Origin: Gallionella sp.
GTDB lineage: Bacteria; Pseudomonadota; Gammaproteobacteria; Burkholderiales; Gallionellaceae
Reading direction: 5' to 3'
DNA length: 5,604 nucleotides
NCBI GenBank assembly: GCA_004298605.1
Contig: SCPW01000107.1
Coordinates: 1-5,604, forward strand
Positions 1 through 5,604 of the stretch are shown here, in pieces (position 1 is the stretch's first letter; every line of letters starts with the position of its first letter). Below the pieces are notes generated by a model, which was not told the DNA's origin, made no database searches, and saw nothing but the letters and a program-made list of their open reading frames with translations. The position numbers and the translations under genes were made by a program.

Positions 1-22
1 GCATAAACCTGGAAAATCAATT

Positions 23-43
23 ATCCGCAGATTACGCGGATTA
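23..43. repeat. Small CGCRGATTA tandem/inverted repeat upstream of rimO
   Basis: Two adjacent 9-mers, CGCAGATTA (26-34) and CGCGGATTA (35-43), differ at one base. The same stretch also forms an inverted repeat, ATCCGC (23-28) and GCGGAT (36-41), with a 7-base loop. Sequences of this flavour (CGCAGATTA-type units) recur in spacers of many environmental Proteobacteria, so this may be a remnant of a dispersed intergenic repeat; that is recollection, not a search result. It could also be a weak hairpin at the end of an upstream gene outside the window, but no T-tract follows directly. Confidence 0.45.
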
Positions 44-51
44 GATTAAAC

Positions 52-57
52 TATAAA
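52..57 (+). promoter_or_regulatory. Possible -10 box for rimO
   Basis: TATAAA matches the sigma-70 -10 consensus at five of six bases and lies 58 nt before the rimO start in an AT-rich leader. No good -35 box is visible 15-19 nt upstream, so this is a tentative call. The AT-rich spacer offers other weak candidates. Confidence 0.25.
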
Positions 58-115
58 ACTTTGTTTTTTTGGGTGTAATGTTAATGTCATTTTTTGAAAA
101 AATTGGACTAAGTAA

Positions 116-1456
116 TTGAAAGTTGATTGGAAAGCTCCTTCTATTGGATTTGCTAGCCTCGGTTGCCCGAAGGCAACAGTGGACTCCGAACATATCCTCA
201 CCCAGTTGCGCGCCGAGGGTTACCTGATTTCCGCAAGCTATCAGGATTCCGATCTGGTGATCGTGAATACCTGCGGCTTTATCGACAGCGCGATAGCCGA
301 ATCGCTGGATGCGATCGGTGAAGCACTGGTGGAAAACGGCAAGGTGATCGTTACCGGCTGTCTCGGCGCGAAGGGTGATGTGGTGTGGCAGGCGCACCCG
401 AAAGTGCTCGCCGTTACCGGCCCGCACTCGACCAATGAAGTGATGGCGGTCGTACACCAACATCTGCCTAAACCGCACGACCCTTACGAAGATTTAGTGC
501 CCGCGCAAGGCATCCGCCTGACGCCGAAACATTACGCGTATGTGAAAATTTCAGAGGGCTGCAACCATCGTTGCACCTTCTGCATTATCCCCAGCCTGCG
601 CGGCGATCTGGTCAGCCGCCCGGTCGGCGATGTCATGGGGGAAGCGGAACATCTGGTCAAAGCGGGCGTCAAGGAATTGCTGGTGATTTCGCAGGATACC
701 AGCGCCTACGGTGTGGACGTGAAATATCGCACCGGCTTCTGGGGCGGCAGGCCGCTCAAGACGCGCCTGACCGAGCTGGCAACGGCGCTGGGCGAGCTTG
801 ATAAAACGGGTGGAAAGGGCGTGTGGGTGCGGCTGCATTATGTTTACCCGTATCCGCATGTGGATGAAGTGATCCCGCTGATGGCGCAGGGAAAAATCCT
901 ACCGTATCTGGATATCCCGTTTCAGCACGCCAACCAGCGCATCCTCAAGCTGATGAAACGCCCGGCCAGCAGCGAGAACGTGCTGGCGCGCATCAAGCAA
1001 TGGCGCGAGATTTGCCCCGACCTGACGCTGCGCAGCACCTTCATCGTCGGCTTCCCCGGCGAGACCGAAGCGGAATTTCAAGAGCTGCTGGATTTCCTGA
1101 AAGAAGCGCAATTGGATCGCGTCGGCGCATTCACTTACTCGCCGGTGGAAGGCGCGGCAGCCAACGAATTGCCCGACCATGTGCCGCCCGAAGTGCAGCA
1201 GGAGCGCCTCGCGCGGCTGATGTTGCTGCAAGAGGAAATCAGCGAGCAACGTCTCAAGCGCAAAATCGGCAAAACCATCACTGTGCTGGTGGATGAGGTG
1301 GATAAGGACGGCGCGGTCGCGCGCAGTTCCGCCGATGCGCCGGAAATCGACGGGCTGGTGTATATCGAAAACGGCCAGCAGTTGAGGGTGGGCGATTTTG
1401 TCGAGGTCAAAGTGACCGGCTCCGATGCGCATGACCTGTGGGCGGAGATGGCATAA
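116..1456 (+). CDS. rimO: Ribosomal protein S12 (Asp) methylthiotransferase RimO, radical SAM
   Basis: RimO adds a methylthio group to the beta-carbon of a conserved aspartate of ribosomal protein S12 (Asp89 in E. coli), using two 4Fe-4S clusters and S-adenosylmethionine in the cytosol. The 446-residue protein has the full family layout. The N-terminal UPF0004 domain has cluster cysteines C17 (SLGCPKA), C53 (NTCGF) and C82 (TGCLGA). The radical-SAM motif CNHRCTFC has C149, C153 and C156, and a TRAM domain covers about 380-445. SLGCPKA and SEGCNHRC favour RimO over the tRNA enzyme MiaB. The TTG start is nearly forced: an in-frame TAA sits directly before it (113-115), the conserved fold begins by residue 9, and the first in-frame ATG is codon 110. 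A weak GGA (105-107) precedes it. The gene stands alone on this strand and is convergent with pfp. Its stop lies in the left copy of the TAAA duplication of the adjacent element. Confidence 0.96.
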   Translation: MKVDWKAPSIGFASLGCPKATVDSEHILTQLRAEGYLISASYQDSDLVIVNTCGFIDSAIAESLDAIGEALVENGKVIVTGCLGAKGDVVWQAHPKVLAVTGPHSTNEVMAVVHQHLPKPHDPYEDLVPAQGIRLTPKHYAYVKISEGCNHRCTFCIIPSLRGDLVSRPVGDVMGEAEHLVKAGVKELLVISQDTSAYGVDVKYRTGFWGGRPLKTRLTELATALGELDKTGGKGVWVRLHYVYPYPHVDEVIPLMAQGKILPYLDIPFQHANQRILKLMKRPASSENVLARIKQWREICPDLTLRSTFIVGFPGETEAEFQELLDFLKEAQLDRVGAFTYSPVEGAAANELPDHVPPEVQQERLARLMLLQEEISEQRLKRKIGKTITVLVDEVDKDGAVARSSADAPEIDGLVYIENGQQLRVGDFVEVKVTGSDAHDLWAEMA

Positions 1457-1519
1457 AGGGAACTTCCATAAATCCGTTTTTCGGGCGAATCGCAGCGTCG
1501 CGTGCTCGTTCACTCCCCG

Positions 1520-1536
1520 CCTATCTATTTGATAGG
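1520..1536. repeat. Short hairpin inside the MITE-like element
   Basis: CCTATC (1520-1525) and GATAGG (1531-1536) form a perfect 6-bp stem around a TATTT loop. It lies in the left half of the inverted-repeat element and is probably part of that element's secondary structure. Confidence 0.5.
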
Positions 1537-1569
1537 TCTTGTCGTTCGCTGATGAAACTCCTAGCCATT

Positions 1570-1596
1570 CGACTAAGCCCGCAAGCGGGCAAGTCG
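1570..1596. repeat. Strong GC hairpin inside the MITE-like element
   Basis: GCCCGC (1577-1582) and GCGGGC (1585-1590) are perfectly complementary around an AA centre. The flanks CGACT (1570-1574) and AGTCG (1592-1596) extend the stem across a small internal loop. No T-run follows on either strand, so it is not a typical intrinsic terminator, though it could stall or stabilise the 3' end of the rimO transcript. Confidence 0.6.
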
Positions 1597-1690
1597 CTGG
1601 TTATGCGCGGCTCCTTGCGCTTTATCCCGCAAAACGAATTTCTAGAGGTTCCCTAAATTGTAGTGGTTCTATTTCAAGGGCCGAATAATC

Positions 1691-1734
1691 CGGGGCGTGA
1701 TTTACCTCGAAGAGGTTGCAGGTATCACGCCCCG
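1691..1734. terminator. Hairpin between convergent rimO and pfp, possible bidirectional terminator
   Basis: CGGGGCGTGAT (1691-1701) and ATCACGCCCCG (1724-1734) are an 11-bp perfect inverted repeat. Inside it is a second small hairpin, ACCTC (1704-1708) and GAGGT (1712-1716) around GAA. It lies 29 nt beyond the pfp stop and past the element that follows rimO, so a role in stopping convergent transcription is plausible. Neither strand has a T-tract after the stem, so it does not meet the usual rule for an intrinsic terminator. It might instead be an mRNA-end stabiliser or a dispersed repeat. Confidence 0.45.
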
Positions 1735-1763
1735 ATATTGCTCTATTGATAGAAAAATGGAAA

Positions 1764-2957
1764 TTATAGCCGCCCCATCTCGGGCAACTCGCCCACCAGC
1801 GGCGCAACGTAATCCAGCCACGCTTGCGTCACGTCATTGCCCGCCGCATTGATGTATTCGTCTTTCATTTCGGTGGCTACGCGCGCCACCGTCGACAATG
1901 GCGTGATGAAGCATTCACTGGAATAGGGCTTGCTGCTCAAACGGCGAATCGCCACCGAGCCGGGTTGCCCGGTGCTGGCGGCGTGATTCACGGCATAGTC
2001 GCCCACCGCGCGCGCTTCCCTGGCATCGACTTCGGAAATGATGGTCGGAAAAGAGCGTTGCAAATAGCCGAAAGTGTCGGCGCGCACGCGCACTTTCTGG
2101 CCGGGGAAGGCTTCTTTCACCAGGGCGGCCAGGCTATCGCCCAATGCGCCGGAGCCGGAAAGCTGGATGTTGCCGTGCGAATCGCGTTCGCCGCTGGTCG
2201 AGATCGGGCTGCCGTCCTTGTCGGTGATCCCTTCGGAAGCGGCGATCACGCAGCGGCCATATTTCGCCACCGCATCGCGCACGTCCTGCTTGAATTTTTC
2301 GATGTCGAACACGCGCTCCGGCAAGTAGATCAGGTGCGGGCCATCGCCCTCCGCCTGGCGCGCCAGCGCGGATGCGGCGGTCAAGAATCCGGCGCTGCGC
2401 CCCATCACCACGTTGACCTTGATGCCGGACAAGGCGCGGTTATCGCGGTCGTCGCCCATGAAGGCCAGTGCCACGAAACGCGCCGCCGAAGCGAAGCCGG
2501 GGCAGTGGTCGGTGACTTTCAAATCGTTGTCGATGGTCTTGGGAATGTGTACGGTACAGAAATCGTAGTTCGCTTCTTTCGCCATCTCGGCGATGATGTG
2601 CGCGGTCTCGGCAGAATCGTTGCCGCCGATGTAGAAAAAATAACGCACGTCATTTTTTCTGAATACTTCAAATACTTTTTCGCATTCGGCCTTGCCGGGT
2701 TTGAGGCGCACCGAACCCAATGCCGCCGCCGGGGTGGTGGCGACCAGCTCGAGCTGCCCGACGCTTTGCGTGGTGAGATCGACAAAGTCCTCTTTCATGA
2801 TGCCGGCGATGCCGTGGCGCGCGCCGAGGATGCCGGTGATATTGGGGCACTCGCGCGCCGCCAGCACTGCGCCGACCAGCGATTGGTTAATGACTGCGGT
2901 GGGGCCACCGGATTGCCCGATAACCATTTTGCCGATTAATTTCCCTTGCGTTCCCAT
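1764..2957 (-). CDS. pfp: Pyrophosphate-dependent 6-phosphofructokinase (PFP)
   Basis: The enzyme interconverts fructose 6-phosphate and fructose 1,6-bisphosphate, using PPi/Pi rather than ATP/ADP; the step is near equilibrium and serves glycolysis and gluconeogenesis. The 397-residue protein has the PfkA-fold signatures. These are GQSGGPT (14-20), GGNDS (111-115, Asp114 where ATP enzymes have Gly), PKTIDND (139-145, Lys140 replacing the Gly of ATP-type PGTIDND, with catalytic Asp143), MGRSAG (from 185) and LPERVF (212-217). Asp114 with Lys140 is the established mark of PPi specificity, so I prefer PFP to an ATP enzyme. The start at 2957 is chosen because AAGGAG (plus-strand 2966-2971) sits 8 nt upstream; a longer frame to 2993 would cover the likely -10 box. 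The gene is alone on its strand, convergent with rimO and divergent from the lipoprotein gene. No membrane pyrophosphatase gene, a frequent partner, is seen here. Confidence 0.93.
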   Translation of the reverse strand: MGTQGKLIGKMVIGQSGGPTAVINQSLVGAVLAARECPNITGILGARHGIAGIMKEDFVDLTTQSVGQLELVATTPAAALGSVRLKPGKAECEKVFEVFRKNDVRYFFYIGGNDSAETAHIIAEMAKEANYDFCTVHIPKTIDNDLKVTDHCPGFASAARFVALAFMGDDRDNRALSGIKVNVVMGRSAGFLTAASALARQAEGDGPHLIYLPERVFDIEKFKQDVRDAVAKYGRCVIAASEGITDKDGSPISTSGERDSHGNIQLSGSGALGDSLAALVKEAFPGQKVRVRADTFGYLQRSFPTIISEVDAREARAVGDYAVNHAASTGQPGSVAIRRLSSKPYSSECFITPLSTVARVATEMKDEYINAAGNDVTQAWLDYVAPLVGELPEMGRL

Positions 2958-2965
2958 AGCACCGT

Positions 2966-2971
2966 CTCCTT
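2966..2971 (-). promoter_or_regulatory. Ribosome binding site that fixes the pfp start
   Basis: Read on the minus strand this is AAGGAG, a near-perfect Shine-Dalgarno sequence, 8 nt before the ATG at 2957. It supports that start over the in-frame ATG at 2993, which would add 12 residues unlike the family. Confidence 0.75.
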
Positions 2972-2991
2972 GTGTTGAATGAAGTCGGCAC

Positions 2992-2997
2992 ATTCTA
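2992..2997 (-). promoter_or_regulatory. Likely -10 box of the pfp promoter
   Basis: On the minus strand the hexamer reads TAGAAT, five of six to TATAAT, 34 nt ahead of the pfp ATG, which would give a 5' leader of roughly 25-30 nt. The -35 region (around 3015-3021) reads TTTCGT-like and is poor, so the promoter may be weak or need an activator. Confidence 0.4.
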
Positions 2998-3066
2998 AAC
3001 TGCGTTGCCCTATAACGAAAGGACAGCGGGAGTCAAGGATATTGCCCCATCTGCGGAAGCGGCTTT

Positions 3067-3086
3067 GCGCCATTGAAAGGTGGCGC
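3067..3086. repeat. Inverted repeat in the pfp/lipoprotein divergent spacer
   Basis: GCGCCA (3067-3072) and TGGCGC (3081-3086) are perfectly complementary with an 8-base gap. It lies between the two divergent promoters, so it could be a regulator site or a chance GC palindrome. Nothing in the sequence identifies a binding protein. The rest of 2998-3140 shows no gene that I can support. Confidence 0.3.
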
Positions 3087-3141
3087 GCTTTCAGTGTGCT
3101 GAACAGAGTTTTGCCGGAGGCCATTTTCCGATAACAATAAG

Positions 3142-3170
3142 CTGGATTTTTCGTATCGAAGTGATAGAAT
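3142..3170 (+). promoter_or_regulatory. Extended -10 promoter for the Ala/Pro lipoprotein gene
   Basis: TGATAGAAT (3162-3170) fits the extended -10 pattern TGnTATAAT with one mismatch and is followed by a GC-rich start region. The candidate -35 (CTGGAT, 3142-3147, spacer 17) is poor, which is tolerated in extended -10 promoters. Transcription from about 3177 would give a roughly 75-nt, partly T-rich leader before the ATG at 3251. Confidence 0.5.
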
Positions 3171-3250
3171 GCCGCGTCTTTGATTTCAGGCGCATTTGGG
3201 ATCAAGCAAAATTTTGTTGTTTTTTAACTTAAACTCCTGAGGAAATAAAA

Positions 3251-3475
3251 ATGAAACGCTCTGCTCTTGTTGTTGCTCTGTTGGCTCTTGCTTTGACTGC
3301 TTGTGGCGGCAAACCCGCTGAGGCTCCTGCCGCTGCACCGGCTCCTGCTGCCGCTCCAGCACCTGCTGCTGCACCGGCTCCTGAGGCTGCACCAGCTCCT
3401 GCTGCCGCACCGGCTCCTGAAGCAGCTTCTGCTCCTGCCGCCGCCGCTCCTGCTGCTGAAGGCGCACATAAGTAA
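3251..3475 (+). CDS. Small Ala/Pro-repeat lipoprotein
   Basis: The product is 74 residues. MKRSALVVALLALALTAC is a textbook lipoprotein signal peptide with lipobox LTAC and modified Cys18; Gly19 follows, with no Asp at +2, so sorting to the outer membrane is expected. The mature part, about 57 residues, is almost only Ala and Pro with a few Glu. It comprises seven six-residue units (APAAAP or APEAAP variants, residues 25-66) and a short EGAHK tail. No enzymatic domain exists. An extended, flexible periplasmic tether or spacer is the reasonable inference, but the real role is unknown. GAGG (3239-3242), 8 nt upstream, supports the start. The gene has its own extended -10 promoter and a strong terminator, so it is probably a single-gene transcript. 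A signal peptide, ribosome site, promoter and terminator together argue that it is real despite low complexity. Confidence 0.85.
   Translation: MKRSALVVALLALALTACGGKPAEAPAAAPAPAAAPAPAAAPAPEAAPAPAAAPAPEAASAPAAAAPAAEGAHK
3323..3448 (+). repeat. 18-bp coding tandem repeat, seven units
   Basis: Seven consecutive 18-bp units of the form GCTCCTGCTGCCGCTCCA, with many synonymous changes, encode the APAAAP/APEAAP hexapeptides of the lipoprotein. Because all units keep the 18-bp length, gain or loss of a unit by slippage would preserve the frame, so copy number may differ among strains. Confidence 0.8.
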
Positions 3476-3495
3476 GCATCGCTTTCAAGATGAAT

Positions 3496-3528
3496 AAAAA
3501 AGCCGGCGCAAGCCGGCTTTTTTATTTT
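3496..3528. terminator. Bidirectional intrinsic terminator with GCAA loop
   Basis: GCCGGC (3502-3507), loop GCAA (3508-3511) and GCCGGC (3512-3517) form a GC stem. It is preceded by six A (3496-3501) and followed by six T (3518-3523), then ATTTT. On the plus strand it ends the lipoprotein transcript 20 nt after its stop codon. On the minus strand the A-run becomes the U-tract, so it can also end the dapA-bamC-hydrolase operon, whose last stop is at 3542. The GCAA loop is a GNRA type, which stabilises the stem. Confidence 0.92.
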
Positions 3529-3541
3529 CGTTATTTCATTC

Positions 3542-4309
3542 TCAAACAATCTCGCGCCAATAAAACCCTTCATCCTGCGTCGCCACGCTTATCCGGCTTG
3601 CTTCGCAGTTCAGCGCGCCGCACAAGGCTTGCACCGCGAGCGATGCCGTGTTGTTTTTGCGGCTCAGATGCGCGGCGATCAGATGCTGCAAACGGCTCAC
3701 GTCCAGGCGGCCCAATATGCCGGCGGCATCCTGGTTGTTTAAATGCCCGAACCGTCCGCCCACGCGCCGTTTGAGGCTGTACGGGTAATCGCCGTTCATC
3801 AGCATTCCGCTATCGTGATTGCACTCCAGAACCAGCGCGTGGCAACCGTTCAGCGTCGCCTCGATATGCGCCGTGCTGCATCCGGTATCGGTCAATACAC
3901 CCAACCGCCTCGCGCCATCGCTGAACACGAATTGCACCGGCTCGGCGGCATCGTGCGGGACGGGGTAGGGGAGGATTTCAATATCGCCGATTGCGAACGT
4001 ATGGTGGGGGCTGATTTCGTGCAGGCGGGCAATGTTGGCGAAGGCTTTTGGGCGGCTGCGCAACGTGCCGTGGGTGAGCCAGACCGGCAGGTCGAATTTG
4101 CGCGCCAGACGCGCCAGGCCGCCGATGTGGTCGCCGTGCTCATGGGTGACAACAATGCCGCTCAACTGTTCGGCAGATACACCCAGGCGCGCCAGCCGCG
4201 AGAGGGTGTCTTGCAGCCCGAAGCCGCAGTCCATCAGCACTTGCGTTTGGCCGGCTGCGACCAGCAGCGCGTTGCCCTCGCTGCCGCTGCCCAGTGAAGC
4301 AAACCGCAT
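3542..4309 (-). CDS. Metallo-beta-lactamase-fold hydrolase, WalJ/YycJ-like
   Basis: The 255-residue protein starts MRFASLGSGSEGNALL, typical of the YycJ/WalJ group of MBL-fold phosphodiesterase or nuclease-like enzymes. Metal ligands are visible: THEHGDH (55-61, HxHxDH), His119 (PVPHD), Asp141 (TDTG) and His214 in the AHLSRKNN signature. His165 (ECNHD) is also well placed. It has no signal peptide, so it is cytosolic. The substrate is unknown; WalJ is implicated in DNA-replication coordination in Firmicutes, while relatives include cyclic phosphodiesterases and RNases. The start at 4309 is chosen because the fold begins there, and the upstream in-frame extension overlaps bamC out of frame. 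Its ATG is only 4 nt past the bamC stop with a weak ribosome site, so translational coupling is likely. It is the last gene before the bidirectional terminator. Confidence 0.9.
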   Translation of the reverse strand: MRFASLGSGSEGNALLVAAGQTQVLMDCGFGLQDTLSRLARLGVSAEQLSGIVVTHEHGDHIGGLARLARKFDLPVWLTHGTLRSRPKAFANIARLHEISPHHTFAIGDIEILPYPVPHDAAEPVQFVFSDGARRLGVLTDTGCSTAHIEATLNGCHALVLECNHDSGMLMNGDYPYSLKRRVGGRFGHLNNQDAAGILGRLDVSRLQHLIAAHLSRKNNTASLAVQALCGALNCEASRISVATQDEGFYWREIV

Positions 4310-4313
4310 ATTT

Positions 4314-5432
4314 TTATTGATTGATGTTCTTGTAAATCGCCTCAAGCAGTTGTGCGGCTGCCTCGCTGCCCGCGCCATCCTGGTCGGCGACAGACACCTC
4401 GGATGCCGCGCCGCCATCCTTGACGTGTACGCGATAGCGCTTGTTGGCGTCTTTGCTGTCTTTCCAGAATTGCAGTTTATCCAGCCAACCGTTTTCCGCC
4501 TTGACCGGGCGCAGGAAGTAGATGCCCTTGACGCGGTCTTTGTCTTCCACCGCCAGCCCCGCACGCTCGATAGCCAGGCCCACCCTGCGCCAGGATTTGT
4601 CGAACGCATCGTTCACCACAATGATGCGGCTGCCGTCGAGTGTTTCCTGCATGCTGGCGGCGCCTGCCTGCCCGGATGCGTTGGCTGCCGCGAGCGCTCC
4701 ATCGCCGGCTTTCACGCTTGCGGCCTGGGCCCGCGTTCCGCCGAAACGCAGCATCAGGCGCTGCAACATGATCGCTTCCATTTCCGGATCGTTGGCGCGC
4801 GCGCGCCACACGGAAGCGTTTTTCTCGGCATCCGCCATTTCTTCCATGCCGCGATGGGTGATGTAAATCTCGGTGCTCACCCCGTCCTTGCCGCGCTCCA
4901 GGCGCGTGCGGTATTGATCGCGCTCGCCGGATGAATAAAGATTGTCGAACAGTTTGCCGATGATGCTGCGCAGGCCGCCCTGCGGGATTTTGGCGCGATT
5001 TTCCGCCCAGTCGGTTTCCATCACGCCCGCCGCCTGGTCTTCGCTCTTGACGGCCAGGCCGTTTTCCTGCCAGAACGCTTTGACCGCAGGCCAAACGTTT
5101 TCCGGCTTGTCGTTTACCACCAGCCAGCGCTGTGCGCCGCTGCGTTCCAGGCGCACGCCCTTCACCTCCGGCAACACCGCGCTGCCATTGCGTCCCTGGG
5201 CTGCTCCGCCCTTGTTGTAATCGGAATAAGTCGTGACGGTTTCGCCGTCGCCCAGCGGCACCTTGTAGCGTTCGTCGCTGCTGGGCGTTGTGAGGTCGGG
5301 CGGCACTTCCAGCGCAGGCACTTGCACCGCGCCGGAGCGGTAATCAATGCGCTTTCCGCCCGAACCCATCGCGCCGCAACCGGCCAACGACAACAGCACG
5401 ATACTGGAAATTCCGATATGCAAAACTTTCAT
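4314..5432 (-). CDS. bamC: Outer membrane protein assembly factor BamC (NlpB), lipoprotein
   Basis: BamC is an accessory lipoprotein of the BAM complex that folds beta-barrel proteins into the outer membrane; it binds BamD. The 372-residue product has a lipoprotein signal peptide with lipobox LAGC and Cys19, followed by Gly, as for outer-membrane sorting. Residues about 28-60, including the Pro-rich VPALEVPPDL segment and a YKVP motif, match the unstructured lasso that wraps BamD. Two helix-grip domains follow (about 102-231 and 267-370), joined by an Ala/Gly-rich linker (232-262). E. coli BamC is 344 residues, so this is slightly longer, partly through the linker. GGAGAG (plus-strand 5438-5443) lies 5 nt before the ATG; a longer frame to 5546 would run over dapA and is rejected. 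The dapA-bamC order is the same as in E. coli, which strengthens the call. Confidence 0.92.
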   Translation of the reverse strand: MKVLHIGISSIVLLSLAGCGAMGSGGKRIDYRSGAVQVPALEVPPDLTTPSSDERYKVPLGDGETVTTYSDYNKGGAAQGRNGSAVLPEVKGVRLERSGAQRWLVVNDKPENVWPAVKAFWQENGLAVKSEDQAAGVMETDWAENRAKIPQGGLRSIIGKLFDNLYSSGERDQYRTRLERGKDGVSTEIYITHRGMEEMADAEKNASVWRARANDPEMEAIMLQRLMLRFGGTRAQAASVKAGDGALAAANASGQAGAASMQETLDGSRIIVVNDAFDKSWRRVGLAIERAGLAVEDKDRVKGIYFLRPVKAENGWLDKLQFWKDSKDANKRYRVHVKDGGAASEVSVADQDGAGSEAAAQLLEAIYKNINQ

Positions 5433-5445
5433 TGTCACTCTCCGG

Positions 5446-5604
5446 CTATACAGCATCGTTATCAAGCACACCGGCCTGGCGCATCGCCGCCTCGACTTCA
5501 GCGTGCGCCCCATGCGACAGGGGCGTGAGCGGCAAACGCAGCGCATTTTTCATTTTTCCCATGCGCGCCACCGCCCACTTCACCGGAATCGGATTGGCTT
5601 CGAC
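5446..5604 (-). CDS. dapA: 4-hydroxy-tetrahydrodipicolinate synthase DapA, C-terminal part (truncated by window)
   Basis: The last 52 codons and a TAG stop (plus-strand 5446-5448) of a gene that begins beyond the window. The peptide opens [11 protein letters not shown] and contains LRLPLTPLS, the characteristic C-terminal segment of DapA, then ends [13 protein letters not shown]. DapA is a cytosolic tetramer that condenses pyruvate with aspartate semialdehyde in the first committed step of lysine and diaminopimelate synthesis. The catalytic lysine and substrate residues lie outside the window. Its stop is 13 nt before the bamC start, and the bamC ribosome site falls in that gap, so the two are co-transcribed. 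The operon promoter is not in this window. Confidence 0.93.
   Translation of the reverse strand, partial: VEANPIPVKWAVARMGKMKNALRLPLTPLSHGAHAEVEAAMRQAGVLDNDAV

Larger units (their letters stand above)
1454..1657. mobile_element. MITE-like 196-bp element with terminal inverted repeats and TAAA duplication
   Basis: The element proper runs 1458-1653. Its ends, GGGAACTTCC... (1458-1485) and ...GAGGTTCCC (1626-1653), are inverted repeats matching at 23 of 28 positions. TAAA flanks it on both sides (1454-1457 and 1654-1657), as expected of a 4-bp target duplication. One further base could pair (A1457 with T1654), so the exact border is uncertain by one base. The interior holds two hairpins and no credible gene, so any movement would need a transposase in trans. 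The left TAAA contains the rimO stop codon, so the insertion left RimO intact. I cannot assign an IS family; the GGGAACCTCT-type tip recalls IS5-like ends, a weak inference. Confidence 0.72.

Noticed and set aside
1438..1656. 72-codon + strand frame across the end of rimO
   Set aside because: It overlaps rimO out of frame and spans the inverted-repeat element; no motif, and its end coincides with the element border.
1824..2939. 371-codon open frame on the + strand opposite pfp
   Set aside because: It is the antisense shadow of a strongly supported phosphofructokinase in GC-rich DNA. The translation is rich in Ala, Gly, His and Arg with no recognisable motif.
2936..3205. 89-codon minus-strand frame overlapping the pfp start
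   Set aside because: It overlaps the pfp N-terminus out of frame and covers the promoter region; no ribosome site or family resemblance.
3323..3448. Short regular repeats as a CRISPR array
   Set aside because: The units are contiguous 18-bp coding repeats with no unique spacers and encode a regular hexapeptide.
3186..3573. Several minus-strand frames opposite the lipoprotein gene (Gln-, Ser/Arg- and Gly/Ala-rich)
   Set aside because: The 18-bp GCN/CCN repeat leaves several frames free of stops. These frames cross the bidirectional terminator or lack signals, while the + strand frame has a signal peptide and a ribosome site.
4310..4609. N-terminal 100-codon extension of the MBL hydrolase
   Set aside because: The extension lies out of frame within bamC and reads as low-complexity Arg/Ser/Thr sequence; the conserved fold starts at the ATG at 4309.
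4032..4934. 300-codon + strand frame opposite the hydrolase and bamC
   Set aside because: Antisense to two well-supported genes, with no coherent domain.

Overview
The window looks like chromosomal core DNA of a betaproteobacterium. The best guess is the Nitrosomonadales (Gallionella/Sideroxydans/Nitrosomonas-like). This rests on the protein flavour, on a PPi-type phosphofructokinase, and on the order dapA-bamC-metallo-beta-lactamase gene. It is inferred from memory of these families, not from a search. Genes are GC-rich, while the spacers ahead of rimO and the small lipoprotein gene are AT-rich.

Left part (1-1456, + strand): an AT-rich leader with a small CGCRGATTA repeat, then a complete rimO (ribosomal protein S12 Asp methylthiotransferase) with a TTG start. 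Between rimO and the convergent pfp gene lie 307 bp without a gene. They hold (a) a 196-bp element with 28-bp imperfect terminal inverted repeats, flanked by a TAAA duplication that includes the rimO stop codon, which looks like a MITE, and (b) an 11-bp-stem hairpin that may end transcription from one or both sides.

Middle part (1764-3530): pfp on the - strand encodes a 397-residue phosphofructokinase with the residues expected for pyrophosphate use. It is divergent from a 74-residue lipoprotein gene on the + strand, made of a signal peptide plus seven six-residue Ala/Pro repeats. Each gene has a plausible promoter in the shared 293-bp spacer. The lipoprotein gene ends at a strong GNRA-loop terminator that works on both strands.

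Right part (3542-5604, - strand): the tail of an operon read right to left. It comprises dapA (only the last 52 codons are inside), bamC (outer-membrane assembly lipoprotein) and a WalJ/YycJ-like metallo-beta-lactamase-fold hydrolase whose start lies 4 nt after the bamC stop. The three share close spacing, and the bidirectional hairpin closes the operon.

I see no obvious new defence, CRISPR or mobile-gene system. The most interesting items are the small inverted-repeat element seated on the rimO stop codon, the Ala/Pro repeat lipoprotein, and the unexplained hairpin between rimO and pfp.
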